Source: Deltaproteobacteria bacterium (GTDB lineage: Bacteria; Desulfobacterota; GWC2-55-46). From it: 24,407 nt of DNA. Made by a program: the position numbers and the translations under genes. The first letter of the stretch is position 1. Every line of letters starts with the position of its first letter. Location: contig JACREV010000171.1 in the NCBI GenBank assembly GCA_016218095.1, positions 1 through 24,407 on the forward strand, read 5' to 3'. This document shows positions 12,425 through 19,498 of the stretch, in pieces. Under the pieces are notes generated by a model, which did not search any database, was not told the DNA's origin, and saw only the letters and a list, made by a program, of their open reading frames with translations.

Positions 12425-13756
12425 CTAAAACCGGCTCAGGAAGTCGATATTCGTCTTCCCCGCTATAAAGTCGTGGTCTTTCATTATCTTCAGGTGCAGG
12501 GGTATGTTCGTCTTTATGCCCCCGACGTGAAACTCCTCGAGCGCCCTGGTCATCCGCGCAATGGCGTCTGCCCTCGTCTCGGCGTAGACGACGAGCTTGG
12601 CGAGCAGGTTGTCGTAGTACGGCGGCACGTTATAGCCGCAGTATATGGCGGTATCGATCCTTACCCCCGGCCCTCCGGGTAACACGAGCTCCGTTATCTT
12701 TCCCGGCGACGGCATGAAAGTCTTCGGGTCCTCGGCGTTTATCCTGCACTCGATTGCGTGCCCATTCATCTCGATGTTCTTCTGCTTGAAGGCGAGTTTT
12801 TGCCCCATGGCTATGTTTATCTGTTCCTTTACGAGGTCGATGCCGGTTACGAGCTCCGTTACCGGGTGCTCGACCTGTATCCTCGTGTTCATCTCCATGA
12901 AGTAGAAGTTCCTGTTCTTGTCGAGCAGGAATTCGACGGTGCCTACGTTCGTGTAACCGATGCCTTTGGCGAGCTTCACCGCCGCGTCCCCCATCTTGTG
13001 GCGGAGCTTGGCGTCGACCTGCGGAGAAGGGGACTCTTCGAGTATCTTCTGGTGCCGCCTCTGTATCGAGCACTCCCTCTCGCCCAGATGTATGATGTTC
13101 CCGTGCTCGTCGGCCACGACCTGTATCTCGATGTGGCGCGGGAGCTCGCAGAACTTCTCGATGAAGACCTCTCCGTCGCCGAATGCGGCTATCGCCTCGG
13201 ATTTGGCGGTGTTGAAGGCGCTCCCGAGGGAGGCCTGCGTGTGGACGAGCTTCATGCCCCTGCCGCCGCCGCCGCTCGCGGCCTTTATGAGGACCGGAAA
13301 GCCTATCTTCTTGGAGACCTCTACCGCCTCTTTCTCGTCCGTCAGGGCGCGGTTCGACCACTGGAGCACCGGGACGCCGAGTTCCTCGGCCTTCCTCTTC
13401 GCCTGGACCTTGTTCCCCATGAGGCGCATCGTCGCGGACGTGGGCCCGATGAACTTTATCCCGCACTTCTCGCACGCCTCGGCGAACCCGGCGTTCTCGG
13501 CGAGAAAGCCGTAGCCCGGGTGGACCGCCTCTGCGTCGGCGACCTCCATCGAGCTTATGAGCGAGGTTATGTTAAGATAGCTGTCCGCGCTTTTGGCAGG
13601 GCCTATGCATATCGCGCCGTCGGCGAAACGCGTATGGAGGGCGTCCCTATCCGCTTCGGAGTAGACGGCGAGCGTCCTTATCCCCATCTCCTTGCAGGCC
13701 CTGATTATCCTTACGGCTATCTCGCCCCTGTTGGCGATGAGTATCTTATTGAACAT
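12425..13756 (-). CDS. accC: Biotin carboxylase subunit of acetyl-CoA carboxylase
   Basis: The enzyme carboxylates the biotin of AccB with ATP and bicarbonate, the first half-reaction of malonyl-CoA synthesis in the cytoplasm. The 443 residues match the usual AccC length. The N-terminal domain starts MFNKILIANRGEIAVRIIRA. The ATP-grasp glycine loop is SGGGGRGMK (161-169), followed by IEKFCELPRHIEIQV, GERECSIQRRHQK and the catalytic stretch FMEMNTRIQVEHPVTE. The C-terminal domain has ECRINAEDP and PPYYDNLLAKLVV. All expected active-site elements are present. It lies 67 bases after accB with only a weak ribosome site and is closed by a strong terminator, so accB-accC are cotranscribed. The carboxyltransferase genes accA/accD are not in the window. 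Confidence 0.98.
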   Translation of the reverse strand: MFNKILIANRGEIAVRIIRACKEMGIRTLAVYSEADRDALHTRFADGAICIGPAKSADSYLNITSLISSMEVADAEAVHPGYGFLAENAGFAEACEKCGIKFIGPTSATMRLMGNKVQAKRKAEELGVPVLQWSNRALTDEKEAVEVSKKIGFPVLIKAASGGGGRGMKLVHTQASLGSAFNTAKSEAIAAFGDGEVFIEKFCELPRHIEIQVVADEHGNIIHLGERECSIQRRHQKILEESPSPQVDAKLRHKMGDAAVKLAKGIGYTNVGTVEFLLDKNRNFYFMEMNTRIQVEHPVTELVTGIDLVKEQINIAMGQKLAFKQKNIEMNGHAIECRINAEDPKTFMPSPGKITELVLPGGPGVRIDTAIYCGYNVPPYYDNLLAKLVVYAETRADAIARMTRALEEFHVGGIKTNIPLHLKIMKDHDFIAGKTNIDFLSRF

Positions 13757-13823
13757 GCATTGGACCCTTCGTTAAAAAAGGCCTGAAGCTCATCCAGACC
13801 TCAATACTTATTAGTATGGCTTT

Positions 13824-14279
13824 CTACTTCGAGACCTCGATATGGAAGAGCGGCTCTCCGTACTCTACGGGCTGGCCGTTCTCGACGAGGATGGAAACCA
13901 CCTTGCCGTTGTACTCGCTCTCGACCTCGTTCATGAGCTTCATCGCCTCGATTATGCACATCGTCTGGCTGCTCTTCACAATAGAGCCCAGCTCTACAAA
14001 CGCCGGCGCCTCTGGCGAAGGCGACCTGTAGAAGGTGCCGACCATGGGGGAGGTCACTATCCTGATGTTCTCCGACCTGGCCTTCTCGGACGCCGTCTCT
14101 TTCTTCTCGTCTTTGGGCGCCCCAACCTGCGGTTGCGGCTTGACCTCGACCGCTTCCATTGCCGGGGCGACACTGCCCCTTTTGATGCGCACCTTGCCGT
14201 CCGCGCCCTCGAGCTCGAATTCGGTGATATCGGTTTCTCTCAAAAATTTGTATATAGCCTTTACATCCTTAATGTCCAT
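13824..14279 (-). CDS. accB: Biotin carboxyl carrier protein of acetyl-CoA carboxylase
   Basis: It carries covalently bound biotin between the biotin carboxylase and carboxyltransferase subunits. The 151 residues have an N-terminal assembly helix (DIKDVKAIYKFLRETDITEF), an Ala/Pro/Lys linker (about 37-70) and a C-terminal biotinyl domain from VTSPMVGTFYRSPSPEAP to the end. The biotinylated lysine is Lys114 in EAMKLMNEVES. The ATG follows GGAGG by four bases. Upstream, in the 286-base gap to pepQ where many genomes have efp, lie two dispersed repeats. Confidence 0.97.
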   Translation of the reverse strand: MDIKDVKAIYKFLRETDITEFELEGADGKVRIKRGSVAPAMEAVEVKPQPQVGAPKDEKKETASEKARSENIRIVTSPMVGTFYRSPSPEAPAFVELGSIVKSSQTMCIIEAMKLMNEVESEYNGKVVSILVENGQPVEYGEPLFHIEVSK

Positions 14280-14294
14280 CTATCCTCCTATCAG

Positions 14295-14387
14295 CTGCTC
14301 GGCGCAGGGCCAGCTTCAGCCGGGGCCTCTGATGCGTATTAAATCGCCAGCCGTTTGATACGGAATTGCCGTCCGGCGAGGACTGCT
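14295..14387 (+). repeat. GCTCGGCGC dispersed repeat, copy d
   Basis: It starts CTGCTCGGCGCAGGGCCA and ends GATACGGAATTGCCGTCCGG plus CGAGGACTGC. The middle (AGCTTCAGCCGGGGCC) differs from copies b and c. It begins 16 bases upstream of the accB start codon and abuts the next repeat, inside the presumed pepQ-accB-accC transcript. Confidence 0.7.
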
Positions 14388-14512
14388 GAAAAAGTCCATC
14401 TGCTTCGTTGGCATCAAAGCTCGTAACTGCGGCGTACAAAAGAGTACGCCTCGCTCCTCTATACCTCGATTTCTCGCTTCTCGACGCCTCGCGTCCGTTG
14501 CTTTTTGAGCAG
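14383..14512. repeat. 130-bp element with CTGCT(G/C)AAAAAG inverted ends
   Basis: CTGCTGAAAAAGTCC (14383-14397) is mirrored by GCTTTTTGAGCAG (14500-14512). The centre has a perfect 7-bp hairpin GGCGTAC/GTACGCC (14431-14437 with 14444-14450). From memory, elements with this layout are common in deltaproteobacterial intergenic regions. It has no coding capacity and looks like a non-autonomous palindromic element. Confidence 0.7.
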
Positions 14513-14565
14513 CCTGACAAGCCGCTTCGCGCATTCCGGATTTTTCGGCTAACTGCCATGACTCA

Positions 14566-15618
14566 TTACAGACAGCGGAGATCCTTGCTTGTGGTTGTGA
14601 TAACCTCGAACCCGCCCTTTACGACAAGGGCCATGTCCTCTATCCTTACGCCGCCCCAGCCGGGTATGTATATACCCGGCTCCACGGTGACTATCATCCC
14701 TTCCCTGAGGACGTCCTTTGAGAGCGGGCCTATGCCGGGGGATTCGTGGATGTCGAGCCCGACGCCGTGGCCGGTGCCGTGGCCGAAGTATCTGCCGTAG
14801 CCGGCCTTCTCTATGTGTTGCCGGGCAACGAGGTCTACGACCGAGGCGCGCACGCCCGGCTTAAGTGTTTGAAGCGCCCTCTCCTGCGCCCCCCTTACGA
14901 CCTCGTATACCTTCTTCTGCTCGCTGGTCGCCTTTCCCATGCAGTAGGTCCGGGTCTCGTCCGAGTTGTACCCGTCTTTAAGGACGCCCATGTCGACGAC
15001 GACGAGCTCGCCTTTTTTGATCTTTTTAAAGTCGGCCTTGCCGTGCGGCAGAGCCCCCCTCTCGCCGGAGGCGATAATGGTATCGAAGGCAAGTCCTTCT
15101 GCCCCCATCGACCTGAAAGAAAACTCGATTTCGAGCGCGGCGTCCCTCTCGACGACGCCTGGCCTCAATATCGCCTCGGCCCTTTTGTAACCCTCGTCAA
15201 GGAGCGCGGCTGAAGCCCTTATGAGCCCGACCTCGTCCCCGTCCTTTACGGCGCGGAGCCTTTGTATCGCGTTAGATACGGGTTTGAGCCGGATACCCTT
15301 GAAGGCCTTGCGGAGACGGAGGAGATTATCGTATGTGATGTTGTTGGACTCGAAGGCGAGGGTCTTTACCTTAAGCTCGCTTAAGAGTTCCCTTAACGTC
15401 TCTATCGCTTTCCTGAAGAGCCTGACCTTGAAGCCCTTTGTCTCGGCCTTCGCCTGTGCAGTGTACCTGGAGTCCGTTACGAGCCACGCGGCGTCCTTTG
15501 TGACTATCGCGTAGGCCGTGGAACCCGTGAACCCCGAGAGGTAGCGGATGTTCTTTATGTCGGTTACGAAAAACGCGTCGACGGCGTTCTTTTCGAGGAG
15601 CTCTCTTAAGCCCCTCAA
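14566..15618 (-). CDS. pepQ: M24-family Xaa-Pro peptidase
   Basis: This cytoplasmic metallopeptidase removes N-terminal residues before proline. The 350 residues include a creatinase-type N-terminal domain (RYLSGFTGSTAYAIV) and a pita-bread catalytic domain. The two-metal ligands are visible: Asp209 (VVDMGV), Asp220 (NSDETRTY), His284 (GHGTGHGVGLD), Glu313 (TVEPGIY) and Glu327 (RIEDMAL). No ATG or GTG is available. The chosen start is TTG (15616-15618), with AGGAGG three bases ahead. The frame stays open further upstream but encodes a Gly/Arg run without another start. The gene lies 56 bases after the Roadblock gene. In many bacteria pepQ is followed by efp, accB, accC; here efp is absent. 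Confidence 0.93.
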   Translation of the reverse strand: MRGLRELLEKNAVDAFFVTDIKNIRYLSGFTGSTAYAIVTKDAAWLVTDSRYTAQAKAETKGFKVRLFRKAIETLRELLSELKVKTLAFESNNITYDNLLRLRKAFKGIRLKPVSNAIQRLRAVKDGDEVGLIRASAALLDEGYKRAEAILRPGVVERDAALEIEFSFRSMGAEGLAFDTIIASGERGALPHGKADFKKIKKGELVVVDMGVLKDGYNSDETRTYCMGKATSEQKKVYEVVRGAQERALQTLKPGVRASVVDLVARQHIEKAGYGRYFGHGTGHGVGLDIHESPGIGPLSKDVLREGMIVTVEPGIYIPGWGGVRIEDMALVVKGGFEVITTTSKDLRCL

Positions 15619-15674
15619 GCGCCTCCTCGCGCCTCCCCCGCCTCCGGGAAGAACGGCTATTTCAGGGGATGATC

Positions 15675-16037
15675 CTATCGCTCAAGCTCCTTCGCCGTTT
15701 TGGCCGCGGCCCTCTTAAGGAGGTATCTCGCCTGCCCGATGTTCGCTTCAGGGCCTGCTACGAACGCTATGTAATAGTCGTGATTGACAAGCCTTAAAAG
15801 GAGGTCGTTTCCGGCTGTCGCCACCATTACCTCCTCGACCTCGCCGAGGTTAAGGAGGCGGGACGCGTTCCTGATCTCCTCTATGACCTTGCCGTACTCA
15901 ACACCTACGGTCTCGACGTCAAACCTGCTCTCGCCTAAATATTGCTCCACGGAGATGCCGTCGATGCCCATGACGGTAGCGGCAAGGCCGCCCTTGACAT
16001 TGTCGACGAGCTCTTTCAATATTTCAAGAAAAGCCAT
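15675..16037 (-). CDS. Roadblock/LC7 (MglB-like) protein
   Basis: The 120 residues form one Roadblock/LC7 fold: an amphipathic start MAFLEILKELVDNVKGGLAA, the strand-turn TVMGIDGISVEQYL, a central helix (EYGKVIEEIRNASRLLN), a strand pair EEVMVATAGNDLLLRLVNHDYYIAFV and a terminal helix. Proteins of this family, such as MglB, dimerise and often act on small Ras-like GTPases; in Myxococcus MglA/MglB set cell polarity for pilus and gliding motility. No MglA-type GTPase gene is in the window, so the partner is unknown. It follows a small TPR-like gene by 55 bases and precedes pepQ, in the stretch between shikimate and acc genes. Only the fold is secure. Confidence 0.88.
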   Translation of the reverse strand: MAFLEILKELVDNVKGGLAATVMGIDGISVEQYLGESRFDVETVGVEYGKVIEEIRNASRLLNLGEVEEVMVATAGNDLLLRLVNHDYYIAFVAGPEANIGQARYLLKRAAAKTAKELER

Positions 16038-16092
16038 GCGAAATCCGTTTTGCGGGTTTATGCGGCTTCGGGCCCCAAAAAAACCTTGCCCC

Positions 16093-16299
16093 TTAAGCGC
16101 CCTTTGCCGGGGACTTTCTCTTGCGTTCGGCCAATCCCTTGAGCCTCTCGATCTTGTAGCTGAGCGTCTGGTCCCAGGGGGTCGTGTCGGCGAGTATCTT
16201 GTAGATCATGAGGGCGTCCTCGAAGTGACCCTGTTTTTCGAGTACCTCGGCCATGGTGGCGGTAAAGAATATGTCGTCCCCTGCCTTGATGTTGCCCAT
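16093..16299 (-). CDS. Small TPR-like protein
   Basis: The 68-residue product reads as one helical hairpin of TPR type, FFTATMAEVLEKQGHFEDAL then MIYKILADTTPWD, followed by a basic helix (YKIERLKGLAERKRKSPAKG). It has no signal peptide. The ATG at 16297-16299 has GGGGA about 11 bases upstream and a promoter near 16349-16377, so it is probably the first gene of the unit with the Roadblock protein. A single TPR is too short to fold alone in most cases, so it may bind a partner. Function unknown. Confidence 0.75.
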   Translation of the reverse strand: MGNIKAGDDIFFTATMAEVLEKQGHFEDALMIYKILADTTPWDQTLSYKIERLKGLAERKRKSPAKGA

Positions 16300-16348
16300 A
16301 AAATCATCTTCCCCGCTTCAAAGGGATCAACCGGAAATGGAATGACCT

Positions 16349-16377
16349 AAATTATTAAAGAATCGGGGACAAGTCAA
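16349..16377 (-). promoter_or_regulatory. Putative promoter of the small TPR-Roadblock-pepQ unit
   Basis: On the minus strand TTGACT (16372-16377, five of six consensus bases) is 17 bases from TAATTT (16349-16354). It lies in the 134-base gap after aroB, about 50 bases before the small TPR start. Confidence 0.45.
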
Positions 16378-16433
16378 GGGCAAACTTGAAAAACCCTTGT
16401 TTTACGAGGAGTTTAGCGCATCAATTGTCCGCC

Positions 16434-17516
16434 TCAGCCCTTTTTCAAGCTCAAAAGAAACTCCCTCACCTCTGCCTCGGGGGTCTCCTTCAGGACTACC
16501 TTCCCGAGCCCTGTCACCAGGATGAACCTGAGCTTGTCTCCTGAGACCTTCTTGTCCAACCTCATCGCTTCCATTAGGGCCTCAGCCGGGATATCAGGTG
16601 CGTCTGTCGGGAGCCCGAGTGAGGAAAGGAGGCCCCTGACCCTCTCTTCTATCTCAGTCCCGCATAGCCCGAGCCTCGCCGAGAAGCCGACGGCCATGAC
16701 CATCCCTATGGAGACCGCCTCCCCGTGCCTGTAGGTGCCGTAACCGGAGGCCGCCTCTATGGCGTGGCCGAATGTATGGCCGAGGTTCAAAATCGACCTC
16801 AAGCCGCTCTCGGTCTCGTCCTTGCCGACGACCTCTGCCTTGATCTCGCAGGAGCGCTCGATTGCGTGCGTCAATTCCCTGCCTATGGAGTAGAGCACGC
16901 CGGAGTTCTTTTCGAGGAACTCGAAGAACCCCTCATCCCATATCACGCCGTACTTGACGACCTCGGCCATCCCGGCCTTGAGCTCCCTTTCAGGGAGGGT
17001 CTTTAACACCTCGGGGTCGATGTATACCGCCTTCGGCTGGTAAAAGGCCCCTATGAGGTTCTTGCCCGACGGGTGGTTCACGGCGGTCTTTCCGCCCACG
17101 GAGCTGTCGACCTGGGCAAGGAGGGTCGTCGGTATCTGGATATACGGCACGCCCCGGAGGTAAGTGGCGGCGACGAACCCCGCCATGTCGCCTATGACCC
17201 CGCCGCCGAGCGCTATGATAGGCGAAGAGCGCTCCATCCTGTGCTTGACGAGGCCGTCGTATACCTTGGACGCCTCGTTAAGGGACTTGTACTCCTCGCC
17301 GTCAGGGATGGTTATGAGGACCGGGTTGAAACCCGCGGCCTTCAAACCCTTCATGACCCTGTCGGCGTAGAGGTCGGCTACCGTTGGGTTCGTTACAACG
17401 GCCGCCCTGCCCTTAAGGCCGAGCCCAGAGGCGCCTGAGCCTATCTCGGAAAGGAGCCCTCTCTTTATAACTATCGGGTAAGACCTCTCGCCTAGGTCGA
17501 CCCTCAAGGTCCGCAT
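16434..17516 (-). CDS. aroB: 3-dehydroquinate synthase
   Basis: It converts DAHP to 3-dehydroquinate, step two of the shikimate pathway, using NAD and a divalent metal. The 360 residues match the family. GGGVIGDMAGFVAATYLRGV is the nucleotide-binding loop, followed by QIPTTLLAQVDSSVGGKTAV and NHPSGKNLIGAFYQP. Metal-binding residues are expected in MAEVVKYG, LNLGHTFGHAIE and YRHGEAVSIGM, all intact. It lies 54 bases after the aroK stop counted to its ATG side (17517-17536 is only 20 bases), so aroK and aroB are surely cotranscribed. The ATG start aligns with the family N-terminus MRTLRVDLGERSYPI. Confidence 0.98.
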   Translation of the reverse strand: MRTLRVDLGERSYPIVIKRGLLSEIGSGASGLGLKGRAAVVTNPTVADLYADRVMKGLKAAGFNPVLITIPDGEEYKSLNEASKVYDGLVKHRMERSSPIIALGGGVIGDMAGFVAATYLRGVPYIQIPTTLLAQVDSSVGGKTAVNHPSGKNLIGAFYQPKAVYIDPEVLKTLPERELKAGMAEVVKYGVIWDEGFFEFLEKNSGVLYSIGRELTHAIERSCEIKAEVVGKDETESGLRSILNLGHTFGHAIEAASGYGTYRHGEAVSIGMVMAVGFSARLGLCGTEIEERVRGLLSSLGLPTDAPDIPAEALMEAMRLDKKVSGDKLRFILVTGLGKVVLKETPEAEVREFLLSLKKG

Positions 17517-17536
17517 TTTATCCTCACCCTCATCCT

Positions 17537-18070
17537 TTAGTCCTGACCGCCTGTTTTTACGGACGTTTCCATAAAGGCCCTTATCCGGGAGACCACCTGC
17601 TCAATTGAGAGCGCGGTCGTGTCTATCGAAAGGTCAGAGTCGGCGTAAGCCGCGTCCCGCTCCTTAAGTAGCCTCTCTATCGTCTGCCTCTTGTCCGGCC
17701 TCGCAAGGAGGGGTCTATCCGCCCTGTCCCCTACCCTTCGGAGTATCTCGTCGACCGAGGCCTTGAGGCAGACGACCTTTCCGAAGGACTTCAGCATGGA
17801 CCTGTTTTGGGGGTTGACTACGGCCCCGCCGCCGGTGGACAGTACGATGCCGCCTCCGTAAGCGCCGGTCGAGAGCCTCTCTATGACCCCGCTCTCAAGG
17901 TCTCGAAATCGCGCCTCGCCCTGGACCGCGAAGATATCCTTTACTTCGAGCCCCGCCTCTCTTTCGATAAGGTCATCGAGGTCGAGGAACTTAAGGTTCA
18001 GCTCCCTTGAAAGGAGCCTTCCTGCCGTCGATTTTCCGGTCCCCATAAAGCCGGTCAGGACAATATTCAT
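17537..18070 (-). CDS. aroK: Shikimate kinase
   Basis: It phosphorylates shikimate at the 3-OH using ATP. With the ATG at 18068-18070 the protein has 177 residues, starting MNIVLTGFMGTGKSTAGRLL with the Walker A loop. FLDLDDLIE and EARFRDLES bind shikimate and Mg, STGGGAV is the glycine motif and DRADRPLL is the lid region. The frame stays open 20 codons further to a GTG (18130). That extension would run through the aroC terminator, and the ATG has AAGGA just upstream, so the shorter form is chosen. aroB follows after 20 bases. The terminator between aroC and aroK means it needs read-through or its own promoter. Confidence 0.96.
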   Translation of the reverse strand: MNIVLTGFMGTGKSTAGRLLSRELNLKFLDLDDLIEREAGLEVKDIFAVQGEARFRDLESGVIERLSTGAYGGGIVLSTGGGAVVNPQNRSMLKSFGKVVCLKASVDEILRRVGDRADRPLLARPDKRQTIERLLKERDAAYADSDLSIDTTALSIEQVVSRIRAFMETSVKTGGQD

Positions 18071-18111
18071 ATTCCTTGTCAAATCTCTACAAGCCTTCCG
18101 TATCTCAAAAG

Positions 18112-18138
18112 AAAAAAGCCGGGTCCGCACGAACCCGG
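18112..18138 (-). terminator. Intrinsic terminator after aroC
   Basis: On the minus strand CCGGGT/ACCCGG (18119-18124 with 18133-18138, loop of 8) is followed by C and six U. It separates aroC from aroK-aroB. Read-through may still supply aroK, since no clear promoter is visible in the 40 bases before the aroK start. Confidence 0.8.
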
Positions 18139-18168
18139 TCCGGCCGCTCGGGGGAAACCCCGCGGGAC

Positions 18169-19371
18169 TCAGTACCTCTCTATCTGGCCGAGGTATCCCC
18201 TGTAGTTCCTCTCTATCTCAACTACCGAGTCCCCGCCGAACTTTATAAGGAACTCCCTTGCTATCTCGAAGGCGATCGCTGCCTCGGCTACGATCGCCGC
18301 GGCAGGGACCGCGCAGACGTCCGACCTCTCAATCGACGCCTTGAAAGGCGCCTTTGTTACTATGTCAACGGACTTAAGCGGCTTATAGAGCGTCGGTATC
18401 GGCTTCATGACGGAGCGGAGCACAAGGGGCTCTCCGTTCGACATCCCGCCCTCTATGCCGCCGGCGTTGTTCGTCTTCCTGAAGAACGTCCCCGGCACGG
18501 GCCAATATGAGCCCCTGGAGGCCTTCGCCTTTCTCCCGTAGAATATCTCGTCATGGACCTTTGATCCGGGGGTGGAGCCCGCCCCGAAGCCGATGCCTAC
18601 CTCGACCCCCTTTATCGCCTGTATGGACATGAGGGCGCGGGCGAGAGAGCCGTCGAGCTTCCTGTCCCACTGGACATGGCTCCCGAGACCTGGCGGCACG
18701 CCCGTGACTACGACCTCGAAGACGCCCCCGAGGCTGTCCCCGGCCTTTTTGGCGCGGTCGATCGCCGAGACCATCGCCTTCGATGCCTTTTTATCCGGGC
18801 ACCTCACCGCGGAAGCCTCCGCGCCGTCAAAGAGCTCGTCGAATGATGAGCCGCCCCTCTTCTTCCATTCGGCCCCCCCGATGCCGGTGACCCAGCTGTA
18901 TACCTTTATTCCGAACTCATCGAGGAGACGCCTGGCCACGGCCCCTGCCGCTACCCTCGCGGCGGTCTCTCGGGCGCTCGACCTCTCCAGTATGTTACGC
19001 AGGTCCCTCTGATCGTATTTGAGGCCGCCGGACAGGTCCGCGTGGCCTGGCCTCGGCTTCGTGACGGTCTTCGATTCATCGTAGCCGGTCGAAGGCATGG
19101 GAGACATCGTTTGAGTCCAGTTCTCCCAGTCCCTGTTCCTTATGATGAGCGCGATGGGCGACCCGAGCGTAAGCCCGTGCCTGACCCCGGCGGTTATCTC
19201 CACCTTGTCGGTCTCTATCTTCATCCGGCCGCCCCTGCCGTAGCCCGACTGCCTCCTGGCAAGGTCTGCGTCTATATGGGAGGCGGACACGGGCAGGCCC
19301 GAGGGCGCGCCCTCCACTATCGCCGTAAGCTCTTTTCCGTGAGACTCGCCTGCAGTCAGAAACCTCAACAT
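18169..19371 (-). CDS. aroC: Chorismate synthase
   Basis: It performs the last shikimate-pathway step, eliminating phosphate from EPSP to give chorismate with reduced FMN. The 400 residues start MLRFLTAGESHGKELTAIVEG, the first family signature. GYGRGGRMKIETD, RPGHADLSGGLKYDQRDLRNILERSSARETAARVAAGA and the later GSKVHDEIFYG, NNAGGIEGGMSNGEPLVLR complete the pattern. AAGGTGAA precedes the ATG. It sits 127 bases after pilQ with its own promoter overlapping the pilQ terminator. The pil-aro linkage is common in Proteobacteria, usually as pilQ-aroK-aroB; with aroC inserted it resembles deltaproteobacterial gene orders. Confidence 0.98.
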   Translation of the reverse strand: MLRFLTAGESHGKELTAIVEGAPSGLPVSASHIDADLARRQSGYGRGGRMKIETDKVEITAGVRHGLTLGSPIALIIRNRDWENWTQTMSPMPSTGYDESKTVTKPRPGHADLSGGLKYDQRDLRNILERSSARETAARVAAGAVARRLLDEFGIKVYSWVTGIGGAEWKKRGGSSFDELFDGAEASAVRCPDKKASKAMVSAIDRAKKAGDSLGGVFEVVVTGVPPGLGSHVQWDRKLDGSLARALMSIQAIKGVEVGIGFGAGSTPGSKVHDEIFYGRKAKASRGSYWPVPGTFFRKTNNAGGIEGGMSNGEPLVLRSVMKPIPTLYKPLKSVDIVTKAPFKASIERSDVCAVPAAAIVAEAAIAFEIAREFLIKFGGDSVVEIERNYRGYLGQIERY

Positions 19372-19417
19372 TTCACCTTATCCGCCGCGTGATATCGGTC
19401 CGTTTACCGGTTAAAAT

Positions 19418-19447
19418 AACATAACACAACAAGGGCCGAAATGACAA
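19418..19447 (-). promoter_or_regulatory. Putative promoter of aroC
   Basis: On the minus strand TTGTCA (19442-19447, five of six consensus bases) and TATGTT (19418-19423) are 18 bases apart. The -35 box shares bases with the U run of the pilQ terminator. Confidence 0.45.
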
Positions 19448-19474
19448 AAAAAATGCACCCCGCAAGGGGTGCAT
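19446..19474 (-). terminator. Intrinsic terminator of the pilM-Q operon
   Basis: On the minus strand a 9-bp perfect stem ATGCACCCC/GGGGTGCAT with a TTGC loop (19453-19461, 19466-19474) is followed by eight U. It lies 25 bases after the pilQ stop. Confidence 0.95.
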
Positions 19475-19498
19475 CTTCCATCGTTTTGAAGAGAGCCG

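Noticed and set aside
16375..16399. CAAGGG/CCCTTG hairpin after aroB as a terminator
   Set aside because: The stem is only 6 bp, AT-weak, and has no U run on the minus strand after it. The putative promoter overlaps it.
18071..18130. GTG start extending aroK by 20 codons
   Set aside because: The extension overlaps the aroC terminator hairpin and lacks similarity to shikimate kinase N-termini, while ATG 18070 begins the expected MNIVLTGFMG.
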